DNA of 64,000 nucleotides from Trichosporon coremiiforme (Eukaryota > Basidiomycota > Tremellomycetes > Trichosporonales > Trichosporonaceae), in contig BCJJ01000046.1 of assembly GCA_039545355.1 (NCBI GenBank), forward strand, positions 32,895 through 96,894. The letters are read 5' to 3'. This document shows positions 1 through 11,523 of the stretch, one piece after another (the stretch's first letter is position 1; each line of letters begins with the position of its first letter). The notes below the pieces were generated by a model that saw nothing but the letters and a program-made list of their open reading frames with translations, did no database searches and had not been told where the DNA came from. The position numbers and the translations under genes were made by a program.

Positions 1-414
1 TGTTAAGCGCGACGCCGTTGAAACTCGATATCCGAAGCCGTGCTGGGCGGGTTTCGAAGATCATACAGTCATGAGAGCATCAGTTACGATCGTATAAGGT
101 CCATGCTCGGCGAGCATATTACGACCCGGCCATATATCTGCCGAGTCGGCTATGGAGCGCAAGCCACAGCCTCCACCGCAGCACTCGCAGCAAGGCACAC
201 GACCATGGTGCGTCGTCCCGCATGCATGGAGGTGATGTACTGTTTAATGGGCGAGTGCGCTGTTGCAAGGGACTAACTTGCCTTATCGTCCATCCATTCG
301 TATTATTACACAGGAGTAATCTTATCAACAGTTCGGGATCTATGTCGCAGGGTATGGTCACGTGGCATCGGCGATCAACCAGTTCCAAGGGTCCTCCACT
401 TTGGCTGCCTCCTC
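1..414. other. Downstream flank of chitin synthase, no gene seen
   Basis: Window edge to the stop codon of the chitin synthase. Short open frames on both strands overlap each other and show no family motif. Probably the 3' UTR and intergenic DNA. Confidence 0.5.
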
Positions 415-3400
415 TCAACGCTTACGCCCAATGCGTTTGAACTGGCGTCCGAAGAAGTACCAGAGGAATCCCAAAAACCTGAAGAAGGTCAGACCAAAGG
501 TCCCCCAAAGAATGACGGCGAAGTAAACCTGGCTGTCAGCGAACATACGCTTCTGCACTCACAGTGCGACGCTTATTCATCTCTGAGCTCTCCTGAACGA
601 GAGCATCTTCAACACATTGCTGGCTGTATCCGTCTTTCTGATCCTTGCAGCTTCTGACATGTTCGGCGGTCAGGTCCTGGCCGTTGTCGATGCCGAAGAT
701 CATGATGAGGGCGGCGTTGCACAAGAGCCAGAAGGCCACAAGATTGGTACGGAACGAACGGTTCGAGTCCTGGTCGGGTCAGACGCGCTCCGGATTGCCA
801 CGGTGATACTCACGTCGGCGCTGACCTCCTCCTTCTCCTCGACCTTCTCTGGTTTGGTGAGGGCGCGGTCCTTGGCAACCCTGTATGCTTCCTCGATTTG
901 CTTCTCGTCCAGAACGGTGTCCTCCACAATGATTGAGCCTTCTTTGGTCTTCTCGGCTTTCACTGCAGGGAGAGCGTCCGGCTTGTCGGCGCCCTTGGTT
1001 CCCCAGGTAACGTCGTGGAGGTTGCAGAAAGCGTAGACGTTGAGAACGTTGGTGAAACTCGGAGCCATGAGCATATACTGAGGGAACGACGTGAACATGT
1101 GCCAAGGATCGCCCTGGTGATGTCAGCAGTCGATTACGTCGCAAACATACGTAGATAAGTGACGCGAGGAGGTAAATACCGACCGTCGACGCGATGGCTG
1201 CCAGAAGCACTGCATTCTCTTTTTCGAAGAACAGATTCTTGATCTTCTGAGCAACCGAATCGTTTCCACCCAAGGCCTCGGAAAAGGATTTGACCATGAG
1301 CCAGACTGCGCAAATGACGAGGTAAACTGCAACCACCGCGTACACACTGAGAAGATGTCAGGAGTAGCCTGAAAAACGAACTCACATGAACGTAGCGAGG
1401 TACAGGCCTTTCTCACCTTTGGGCCTACTTCCAAGGGCGAGGATGAACTGCATGGCGAGGAAGGCCAAGTAGATCCACATCAGAGCCGAGTTCACCCAGA
1501 ACGTGATGGTCTTAGTCCCGAAAATGTATACCGGGTCCTTCCCTTTGGGCATCATGGTGATGATGATAGAGAACGTGAGCCAGAGGTTCGCCAATGCGAA
1601 CCAGGAGAAGATCAGAGTGATGATGTTGTAGACCGCTTGGACATGGAAGAAAAACATGCTTGCATGTCAGCGCGGCAAAGACCAAGCACACTCACCGAAC
1701 AATACCGTGACCACTCCTGTACAGCCTGTAGAAGCGGACAAGAGAGTAGACACCTGCCGCGAAGCTTCCGTTCAACCAACGGCGACGCTGGCCGATCAGC
1801 TCGGCAGCCTGCTCCGGAACATCAGTTTCGGCCTGTGTATCAGTATCATAAACTTCGGGAGACGAGTGCTTCGGGGAGCAGGGGTGTTGCAAGAGCGTAG
1901 CTGCAGGCAAACTCACTTTGGACGGTTTCACGTAGGCAAGCTTCCACCTTGCGCCTTGCTTTGCGACGAGCTCGAAACAGAGAATGCGATCTTCGGCCAA
2001 GAACATGTTCTTCTGGAAGATGTTCATACCGTTGATTGCCTTGCTTCCGAGCCGAGCGGCAAGAGTGTGGTCGCCGTGAAAGTACTGCTCGAGCGGCCGG
2101 CCGAGAATAGCTTTATACCTGTACGCGGAGAACGCTCCGGGCAGGACGGAAACGTAGCCAAAACTACTCTCCAGAGGCTTGTCGAGAATGTTGGACATCT
2201 TGTACTCGAAGTTCTGTGCAGCGATGAGGGGGTTCAGAAGTTTCTTGCCACCCTTGAGCATCGCGTGAATCTCTCCGCATGCACCGCCAAGGTTTTCATC
2301 GTTGTAGAAGGCTTCCCAGACTGGAGTATTGTCAGTGACGGAGTGACTGCAGGTCGTACTCACGGTGATAAATGGCCTTGTGGCCCGGCTTAGTCCCCGC
2401 GTCAAGCAGAACACAATACTCCGGCTGCAGGTGAGGACCGATAGCATTGAAAAGCCAGCGATGGGAGTTGATCTTCTTTCCGTTCTCCTGCTTCAGCAGA
2501 ACGATGAACTGAACGGGCACGAAGTTGTCGCGGACGTCGTCCGAACCACCCGCTCGCGGCACAACCAGGTTGAGCTTTGGGTCAACGGACAGCTGTGTTG
2601 TATACTGTTTCATAAGCAAACATCAAGGATCACGACCAACCTCAAAGATATGCGCCGTGGTCGGCTTTCCATTGACCGACTCCTTCACGACGCCGTCCTG
2701 GAAGATGCCAATGGTCGCAAAAATGTCGAGAACTGACTTGTCCATTGGCTTGAGACCATCAGCGATCAAGGCAACCGTGATGCGCTGCCAGGCCGCGCGG
2801 CCGTTCTCCATCGAGTTGCTGTCGCGCCAGAACTTGGACCTGCAGATTATATCAGACACATGGACGACATGCACAATGTAAGTGCTTACTTTTGAGACTT
2901 GCAAATGTCACGAATATTCTCCATGACCGCATGGAGAGTGCGCGAGTACAACTCCTTGTCTTCATTGTCTTCCAAATCAGTCACACAGCTTCGGAAACAG
3001 CCACCTACAGCTTGTGACAGCGATCAGAAGCTCGGTGTCTCGCCCATAGTTTGAAGCGCGAAGGCTCCAGCCGTTCTCCTTGGTGAAGTCGTCGGGGTCG
3101 CAGGTCGCGGCAGTGTAACGCATGTGCCTTGCCTCGTCAGCACTTTCAGCTGCTCCTACCCCAGCGCATACAAACTCACGAGAATTCATTCTTCCCACCT
3201 TCGCCTTTCCCTGCCATCTCGCGCCACCTCGGTTCAAACTTCTCTTGGATTGCGGGAGGAACTTTGTATTCTTGGATCCAGTGTCCCTTTTCCGTGAGCT
3301 TGGTCTTTCGAGTCTTGCCACGGCGCATAGTTTGGCGGCGCATGAAATCGTTTTCGCGCAATGCCCTGGGGGTCGGGAAGGCCACGGGCTCATGCTGAAG

Positions 3401-3851
3401 GAAGGCAAGGCCGGTGCCGGGAGGCCGAGGTCCGACAGATGCGTAGGCACCCTGCTTGTTGAGAATGCCCGCCGGCGCCGTAGGAGCGGGGGACGGGTAA
3501 GTTGTTCCATACGCATCATAGTTGTTGCCGCTCTGAGCAGTGAAGGGGTCGTGAAAGCGGGCACTGGGGGCAAGTCAGGAAGCCGTCAAACGCCACAGAC
3601 GAGAGGACTCACGCATCAGTCAGAGGGATGCTCTCCTCTTCCTGGTAGTTGGAGAAGTATCCGCTCTGGTTGCGCTCAGACATGTCATCGAAGGGGTCAT
3701 TGATGGTTGTCCTGGACGCAATGGAAGCTGCGGGGTCTGCACCGTAAGGCTGGGCACCTAGGTCGGTCAGTTGGACGCTGGTTCGCGACGTGGACCTGGC
3801 TGGGGCAGGTGGAGTCGGCGCCTTCCTAGGCGGGTCGTTGAAGGGATCCAT
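415..3851 (-). CDS. Chitin synthase (division 1, class I-III type), multi-exon
   Basis: Polymerises UDP-GlcNAc into chitin at the plasma membrane. The start is [10 protein letters not shown] at 3851 and exon 1 ends in LTDA before a GTGAGT donor near 3613. The next segments carry the class I-III N-terminal signature [13 protein letters not shown] (about 3080-3120). The catalytic core follows on the same strand: LLDAGTKPG (about 2400), [10 protein letters not shown] (about 2275), EDRIL (about 1990) and QRRRWLNGS (about 1775). Multiple membrane segments and a short basic tail ending GRKR before the TGA at 415-417 complete the protein. At least eight short GT-AG introns interrupt it. All the expected donor-site, EDR and QRRRW motifs are present, so the gene looks intact. 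The exact class cannot be settled by eye. Exon joins were read from splice sites, not from transcripts. Confidence 0.93.
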
Positions 3852-6800
3852 TGCGGCGTGTCCCTTGTCGTAAAGTGCGAGGGATCAGATCAGCTGGGTT
3901 TTGAAGCGGATAGTGGACAAGGAGTGCGACTGGTCGTGTGGTGCTGTAGAGGGAAGAGATAAGCAACGGCGACGATCGCATACGGGTTGTACAGCTGCGG
4001 ACCGAGGCGAGCAGCAGCGACTGCGGGGTCGCGCCGGGTTGTTTAAGAGTGGAGAAGAGGGTAGGAGGTTAGAGAGAGTCGGTTGCGGAAGTGGAAGAGG
4101 TGGAGGAGATAATTAAGCGGGCGGGTGTGAGCAGGCAAGAGCCAGTAGCCAGCAGACAATGGTCTGGAGTTGAAGAGCTCGGCCGGTGAGCGGAAGAAGT
4201 GTGTGAGAGAGAGTGTGTGTGCGTGTGTGCGAGTGTGCTGTGTGAAAGTCAAAGAAGAAGAAGAAGAAGCAGTGAGGAGGCACGAGCGCGGTGCGGTGTC
4301 AGTTGAGCTGTGAGTGAGCGGCAGAGCGACAGAGAGGGGCAAAGCGAGACCTCGTTGCGTTGTGCAAGCGAGCGTTGCGCGCGGGGCACGAGGCGCGAGG
4401 TTGGCCAGGCGGGGTACGGGGTACGGGGTTGCGATCGTTGCGAGGTTGCGAGGTTGCAGAGTGCGCCAAGCGCCCGCCCACACAACAGGCATGCAGGCAT
4501 CAGGATATTAGGACTGAGTGAGATTGAGATCGATCCTGTGCAGCGGCGTAGCGTGCACCGCGAACGTGCTGTCCGACGACGTGCCATGCTCCGGGCCTTC
4601 CGACATGTGTCGGTGACTGGCAGAGCTCAGCATCTCGACTGTCACGACCTGCGCCCGTGCGGATGAGCGCGAAGGCGTGGAGGCACACGGACAGTCGTCA
4701 AACTGCGGGGTCGTAACGAGACCAAGAAAGGGGGCAGACATCAGGTCGGGCGCGGCAGGGACTGGTCAGTCCGCAGTCCAACGCGCCGAGGCCTTGCATG
4801 GCGCATCTCGCAGCTCGTCGGCACGCGGCACGGCCAGCACGCGCATACGCGCACCTTCGTCCCTGGGCGCACGCAAGTAGTGGTAGTCTCCAACATTGGC
4901 GCGTCTGGATCGAGGGCACCTGCGGATCCAAGTAAGGCTGTGCGCGGCGCGACGTGCAAGGCAGGGGCGCAGGGAGGTGTCGGAGGTGTCTGAGTGTGCC
5001 TGTGCGCCAACGGGGGAAGCATGCTGTCGCAGGCTCAGTCAGCGGCCGGCAGAGAGGGGGACAGTGCTCGAGGTTGAAGAAACGGTCACGTCGCCTTTGC
5101 CGCGTTGGTCCGGGACAGCCGGCGCGGAAGGCAATGGTCTAAGGTGCAGCGGCGATGCAAAGTTGCGGTGAAGTGGTGCTGCGGGGAGACATGTGAGATG
5201 TGATGGGCGGCGGGCGATGGACGCGATGGACGCGACGGATGCGAGTGAGGAACACGACAGCAGAGGGCGCTCAGGGAGCTTGGGAAGGGCAAGCATGCCG
5301 AGCGTGGAGGGCGGAGGAGGGTGGAGGTCCTTGTTTCGCAGTCATCGGTGCGAAGGGAGGCGGCCGCGCTGCGGGCGGGGGCGGTGTGCCCCGCTAGGCT
5401 GGCATGCCCAGCTGGGCCTGGAATTGGCCGGACCCCCTTTTGCCTGCGGGTTCAGCGCAGCTAGCGTGTCGCCCACGCGTAGCCCCCTGACGTATGGCGT
5501 GCCCCAGCATGCATGTCCAGTCGTATCCAGCACACAATTCGAAGCATACAAGTCCGCTCGCTACCTCCGCGTACAGATGCATACAGCGCTGCGTATAGCA
5601 AGTGCGCCACGTGCAACAATGTCACGAATGCGCCAGCGCGTCTGTGCTTCCGCCCCCAGATCCCAGGATCTGAGCTTCTGAATTCTTGTTGCGATCAAGA
5701 CGATCAAATGTCTAATGTCTGATGCATGTCCGGACGACTTGAAACGATTGCGCTCGGATCGCCCAGTTACGTGTCACAGACAGGGCCAACAGGATTCCAG
5801 GGATCTAGGGATCTACTCATCCCCCAGTTTTGGGGTATCATGTCCCGACCATGTAACCAAGTTCGCGACGTTGGCGCGTCGGGGTCATGCGCAGAGCAGG
5901 CAGACAATGCGCACAGCTACTCTCAGCGTCAGTAGACTCGCACTCGGCCTAGCGGTCTCTATCCCTGCCGGGTCATTGCCCCTGAAAGCTGGATTCCTGG
6001 AGCGCACCGCTTGTCGATCGGCGACCGTTTCAGGCGTGATGCATGCTTGCTCGTCGGACCAGAAGTTCGCTGCCCGGCCCACCGGAATAGCTTGCCGAGA
6101 AACCTCTGCGATACGGGCTTGGGCAACGGGGAACTGTGGGAGATGCACACGGGGGAACGACCGTATATACTCTAACCTGAGGCCGATCAAGCCGCAAGGC
6201 GCAGAGGCGCTGAGCGCGGTGGGACGGGCTTTTACTGTGAGCGGCCGCGATTCTGAGCCCGTCGCGGATCGCAACCACCCGAGCTTTTCGAGACAGCATC
6301 AGGTTGTGGATTCTGCGAATGCTGCGAAACGAGATATGTACATCCAGGCTAGCTGCTAGTCATTAGGTGCCGCACACATCCCGCATTGATCATTGAAAAG
6401 GACGCCGAGCTGAAAAGTGTCCCCGGCCGGTGCAACGCTCAACTAGCAGGTCAGGGGGAAGCGTCTCCAGATGCACTGGCGTCAACATGGTGTGCGTTAG
6501 GCAGGCTGCCGGGTGTTCCCTGGCCTTGAACCAAGCCAACACCGAGGGCTGTGTGACCTTGAGGGTTCAGGGGCTGGATGTCCGCGCCGCAGGTGGCCGG
6601 GGCTTTGCTGCGACCTGCTGCGGAGCTCTATTCTTGTGCCTCCAGACGTGCTCTGGGCTCCCTGTACTATTCCTTTCACTTTGAACATAACTGATCAGCA
6701 TCCTGCTGCAGATTTGAGCCGAACAATCAGAAATAGTACTGCAGTTCGACAACTGATGCAGACACTCCAGCCTGGGGTGCCTTTCCCACAGTCGCCCGTG

Positions 6801-7243
6801 ACCTCTTGGCGCAGGGAGTGCGAAGGGGCCTGGGCGGCGCACACCCATAGTATTGCTCCTCCAGTATTTGATTTGTCAAGATCTAGAAGTTCAAGTGGTT
6901 CAAATAGACAACATCCANGTAATTCAAATGCATTAGGACTAACATTTAACGGGGTTTGGAGCGGGTCGTGGTGATTCGTCGTCCATCCCCGCAGAGTTCC
7001 GATGACGCTCGCGAACAACTTGCTGTGCATGAGGAGGTATCGTACGGAGTTGGTTTGGCTGGCACAGCAATCAATTAGCCGAGGTCGCTCCGCGATAACA
7101 GATGCGACAGATGTAGTTGCCGAGCCCTTAATCATCTTGCGAACAGTCGACCGAGGGCGAACCCGATTACGTACTGCCCCGCTGCAGATAGTGGGTATCA
7201 GATGGAAGGGCCTGCATGATACAGCATAGGTATGATGTGCAGC
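3852..7243. other. 3.4-kb intergenic region with simple repeats
   Basis: Upstream of the chitin synthase and downstream of the amino-acid transporter. It holds a GT/GA-rich tract at about 4200-4240, a GAA/AAG run at about 4246-4270, and short tandem repeats of GGGGTAC and GAGGTTGC at about 4410-4460. Open frames of 60-214 codons occur on both strands but overlap one another and carry no recognisable motif, splice pattern or codon bias. A short AT-rich patch with one N lies at 6862-6952. Confidence 0.5.
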
Positions 7244-8776
7244 TCACACCGAGTTGTCGGCACAAGACCAGGGTTTACCCTCTCCACCCAGCGATATCAA
7301 ATCCAAAATGGCCCCGTACGTACCGCCTACCATGATGAAGGCGCCGGCCACTATGATCCACAACGCCCAAGCGGCCTTTATCCAGAATACCAACGTTCGA
7401 GGCTCCCTCCTGTTCCAGTTATCGAACAGCCATACGTACCCCATGGGCATGATGGCGACAATCGGAGCGAACAGCGCCCCGACAAAGGACACCATACTGC
7501 CGAAGACGGGAATAGCAGAGGCCAGGAGATAGGCGACCGTCGTAACAGCGATAGTGCACGAGAACCAGGTAACCCAGTGACGCTTTGTGTTTGACGAAAG
7601 ATGGACGGTCCCACGATTGATTCGTACGAATAGGTATTTCGCTGGCAGGTGGGCGTAGATGCAGAGTGTCATGAGCAGACCTGGTAGAGCGAGGCCATAG
7701 CAGACTCTTTTCAGAAGCGGGCCGGCGGAAGAAGGTGCCGGGACACCCACATACTGTCCGCAATAGTAGTAGAGAACGCAACCGACGACGATCAGCATGG
7801 AGGTTGTGATGCCCTCCGCGATGAACATGCACCTTGTGTAGTCCTTGGGCTCCCTCATTTCCGCTCTGATGCTGAAAAACGCCGGGGTTGCGGCTGTAGC
7901 AAAGACAACACTCGAAACAGCGTTCATCGCGGTGGCAAACGTCGGCGTCTTGAACAGCTGGAAACCCTTGTCCCACGGCCCCTGCTGTGGTGCTGAGGCA
8001 GGTCGGTCCTGCAATCCCACGGCGATAAGCATTGTGAAAATGGCAGACAAGATTGAGACTACACCGACCCAACTAAGCCACGAAATTCTGTCCAGGGTGC
8101 GGATAGACATGAGGATGAAGCCCAGAATTGCCGAAACGGCGACGAAGACGGCAGTGCAGGCCCCATGAAGCGAAATAGCGTTGAAAGCTGTCGAGATACC
8201 AACAATGCCCGCACCGGCGATGAAGACCATATCTGTCTCATCAGTCCTAACCCCCTCACTTCACTCACATAAGCAGAAGGAAACGCCGAACACTTCTTCA
8301 CCAAAGCGCCCTCCAACGACGCGCCCAACGTCCGATATACTCCATACTGACGGGTGTTTCTCTTTCGTTTGGCCGGCCGTGTAATTACACCCTGGAGAGT
8401 CAGAGGAGGCTCCTTTGGGCAGCACTCACAGACCAGCATGCTTTGGACGACGAGGACGATAATAAGCCCAGAGATGAGGCCGACAGCATCGAAAACGTAG
8501 GGAATGGACAGAATGCCGAGACCGATCATAGTTTTAGTCATGATGACTATCGTTCCAAGGCTACTGAGCTGCGAAAGCTGTTAGTTGAAGGCACCTAGAC
8601 CTGCGCACCCCTCGAAAGTTTGGCCCCCCTTCGTGAATTTCACCGAAGACTTCGTCGTTGATTATCGTTCCTTCATCGATGTCGTGCTTCTCGCTGTCGC
8701 CTGCTGGAGCTACGAAAACTTTGGTGCAGCTCTGCTGTGTTTCTTTGTCTTTAGACGCTTTCTCTTGAACGAACAT
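7244..8776 (-). CDS. Amino-acid transporter, AAAP family (fungal MTR/neutral amino-acid permease-like)
   Basis: Proton-coupled amino-acid importer of the plasma or vacuolar membrane by family. It has at least four exons. The cytosolic N-terminus, from MFVQEKASK to GPNFRG, ends near 8605. After an intron, TKTMIGLGILSIPYVFDAVG (about 8490-8545) is the conserved first helix of the family. A third exon carries HPSVWSISDVGRVVGGRFG (about 8270-8350). The long last exon, 7244-8230, begins after the acceptor near 8232 with FIAGAGIVGISTAFNAIS and carries most of the 10-11 membrane helices, ending CADNSV. An in-frame ATG 16 codons upstream (8824) is an alternative start. 8776 was chosen because the extra residues are not family-like. 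Substrate unknown. The gene stands alone, with no obvious partner. Confidence 0.88.
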
Positions 8777-10104
8777 GGTGAGAAGGTGTTCAGGTGGGCA
8801 AGGTGTAATGGGGTGGGCAAGCACGAACTGCGATGCGACTTCATTATATTAAGCCTGGGAGAACTGGTAACATGAACTGTGCCTCTTACGGCTGCAAGCG
8901 AAACAGCAAGAAAGGGGCACCTCCCGCTCCGCACCGGACACTGAAGTGCCGGAGCCCCAGGGCAGTCACTAGCCCACAAGCTTCACGTGATGCCATTCAG
9001 TCCAACTGAGGAGTCAGGGATGTCAACTCAAAACGTCACCAAGGTGATCGTAGGGGGGAAGGGCCCCACCTGCGTTGATTCCGTGCTGTCCTTAGGGCCC
9101 CATTTCGGCGCGCCCCTTGAAGCCTGGGGGCTAGGACCGAGCACGTGCCTCCTTGAGCAGTGACTCGGCCCATGCTCTCAAAGCACGCCGACGCCGCTCC
9201 GCTGGGTATGCGTTGGGGTGGATAAACTCTGCAGCCTTACGGTCTAACCCCTGCAAAAGGAGGAGTCCCTCATGGAGAAACGCCATCCACGATCGTCGTA
9301 CCCCTTCCAAAGATCAGGTCGAAGAGAACAATGCATATGGTTGTCATGAGATAGAAGATCATGCCGATAGGCATAATAGACTTGGGTTGTAAAGCGTTCT
9401 ACGCCATGGTCAGCAACAACAGCCAGTGGTAGACACAGATCGATTGCGCGTTGCTGGTTCCGTTCGGAATGCGAATCCGAGGAGCACAATTCCGACCTCT
9501 AATGAAATTCTCATTCTGGGTATTCGTGACAGATTTCTTCTTCTTACGGGCAGGGCTAAAAAGGTGAGGTGGGCGGGTGGGATGGTTCTAAGGGACACCC
9601 GCAAGGGCCAGGTGTTCGCCGCATGGGCAGCCGCCTCAACCTCTCCGTAGAATGCCGAGCTCGGACTCAGCAGATCCTTGGCTGGGTATCAGACGTCATT
9701 CTCCCGTGCACTGGTCACGAAGAACTGCCCTGCCGGCTGCCGACCGTGTGCCCTCGGTCTCCGAGAAGGAGCGGTACTGGTTGTACTGGAAGCTTTGAAG
9801 GCTGGGTCAACGGTGCATGGTTCGCCAAAGAGGTTACCGGTAGGGTCAACCGCACAGTTCGGCCAATGACTATGCAGAACCCTGCGAACTGGGCAGTCTC
9901 GGCGTTCTCGGCGCCGAGTTACGAGGTTGATCTAGCGCGTAGCATTACAGAGCACAGAGCGTACATGTTCCAGGGCCACCGAAAGGTCGCTCGAGCACCA
10001 GCATTTTGACGTCGGCGGCTTGACAAAGTCGAGGGACCACCCTGTGGCCAATCATCATGCCCACCTTAGCAGGCACGATCGGACAGGCGGATAAGGGTGG
10101 TCGG
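8777..10104. other. Intergenic, with one weak membrane-protein relic
   Basis: Lies between the transporter and the M24 protein. Apart from the fragment listed at 9115-9500, only overlapping shadow frames are seen. One GC-poor stretch lies around 9480-9540. Confidence 0.4.
9115..9500 (-). pseudogene. Possible decayed membrane-protein fragment
   Basis: On the minus strand, short hydrophobic pieces occur in different frames, including YHWLLLLTMA and IMPIGMIFYLMTTICIVLF. They are followed by an Arg/Glu-rich helix (HPNAYPAERRRRALRAWAE) that ends at a stop near 9138. The composition looks like the last helix and tail of a transporter, but frames do not join through any clean intron. It could be a relic or chance. 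Confidence 0.2.
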
Positions 10105-10803
10105 CTAACACAGAAGTTGTTCATAAAAGCCTTGGATGTTGTTGCCCGTATCACGTAGGTGGACTTCGAGGATCCAATGGCGGGTATACCCTTTCTTGTC
10201 GACCGACTCCATCGAGTTGTGGTTTCCTTCGGTGATGTACAGAGTGACCTTGTCGCGGGGGATGCGCTCGTGGGGGAACTGTCCAAGCGTATGGCCACCA
10301 AGGAAGGCACCCCACTCGAAGCCCTGCCGTTCAGCTTCCTGGACACAGAGCTTGTGAAGCTCATGGCCGGTCATGGACGGGTTCTTGTCGTAGACTGCCT
10401 TGATCCGCTTCCAAGTGGGCTCGAGGACATCTCGAAGGCGGAGTTTCGCAGGATCGTTGCCGAGAACATATGTTCGTCCGAAGTCGGCCTCCCACTGCTC
10501 GAAAACCGGCCCAAGATCGACGATGAGAATGTCATCTGCCTCGATAGTTCTGTCGGGAGTGTTGGCCTCGAAGGGAGCGAGAGTGTTTGGTCCGGACCGA
10601 ACGATGCGCTTGTGCCAATCGGAACGCACACCGTGCTTCTCTTGTCCAAGCCTGTGGATCGCGTCGGAGAGCTCTTTGTCGGTGATGCCCGGCTTGATGA
10701 GTTGCTCAATGTCGTCAAACATGGATGCGGCGAGCTTCTCTGCATCCATAAGGGATTTGGTGTACGCCGCTTGCTCCTCTGCGGACTTGACGGCGACGGA
10801 CAT
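10105..10803 (-). CDS. M24 metallopeptidase-fold protein (Xaa-Pro aminopeptidase-like), 232 aa
   Basis: Single-exon reading frame with the pita-bread fold of M24 peptidases (creatinase, prolidase, aminopeptidase P). The metal-ligand landmarks are in order: DILIVDLGPVFEQWEADFGR (two Asp ligands), GGHTLGQFPHE (His ligand region) and WILEVHL (Glu). At 232 residues it is only the catalytic half. Aminopeptidase P proteins normally have an extra N-terminal domain, so this is a short stand-alone M24 protein, a type common in fungi and bacteria. Whether it cleaves peptides is not shown. It is divergent from the sugar transporter, with 720 bp between the starts. Confidence 0.85.
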   Translation of the reverse strand: MSVAVKSAEEQAAYTKSLMDAEKLAASMFDDIEQLIKPGITDKELSDAIHRLGQEKHGVRSDWHKRIVRSGPNTLAPFEANTPDRTIEADDILIVDLGPVFEQWEADFGRTYVLGNDPAKLRLRDVLEPTWKRIKAVYDKNPSMTGHELHKLCVQEAERQGFEWGAFLGGHTLGQFPHERIPRDKVTLYITEGNHNSMESVDKKGYTRHWILEVHLRDTGNNIQGFYEQLLC

Positions 10804-11523
10804 GACTGCAACGGTTCAGTGGGAGACGTTGAATGGAGGTCAGTCGAAGCGTGATTGCGGCGTGAGGCAGTCGATGGCGGAGGGTAAAGCGTCGATAGGG
10901 GGCTGTAGGTGCGTTGGATGCGGCGACGATGGCCAAGACGGTGACGGTGACCGAGATGGGGACGGAGGGAGAGGAAGACGAGGACGGCCAACCTGGGAAT
11001 GACGAATGAGCGACGCGCGATAGGGTGCGTCGACGCGGCTCGGCCATGTCCGAATGCGCGGAGTCAAATTGCCCCATGCGTGCCATTCACCCCATGCTCC
11101 ATCCGACCATGCTTCACACCCGTACCGGCGAGTCGGACCGATCCACTCTGAAGCTCATCTGATCGACGCCGTCAACCTGACTGCTGACTGCTGACTGACA
11201 CGCCCACCTGTGATGTATCTTGCCATGACTGCAGCCGGCACATGCAAGCCCGCATATTCGGGCATTCGACGGCAACAAGCGGGAAACGGCGGCTTCGGTA
11301 CATCTTCTCTCCGAGCATCATTAACTTGCACCTGTCCTTGCCCACATGCATCTGCGAGTATGCGCACAATCCACAGCTCTCACCGAAGAGCCACAGCCTA
11401 CCGGACCGGCCCGGATAGAACTGTTGAGCACCTTGACGGTAATAAACACCCCCCAAACACCCCTTCCACCCCTCCCATGGTTCAACTGCTTGCACTTGCT
11501 CCTCGTTTTCAACTGCTCCTGCA
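10804..11523. promoter_or_regulatory. Shared upstream region of M24 gene and sugar transporter
   Basis: 720 bp between two divergent start codons. Pyrimidine-rich on the plus strand close to the transporter start. No defined operator recognised. Confidence 0.4.

Noticed and set aside
760..785. Second T-loop-like motif (GGTTCGAGTCC) on the plus strand
   Set aside because: It lies inside the chitin synthase gene and the stem does not pair.
5715..6359. 214-codon plus-strand frame in the first intergenic region
   Set aside because: Overlapped by equally long minus-strand frames. No codon bias, motif or splice context.
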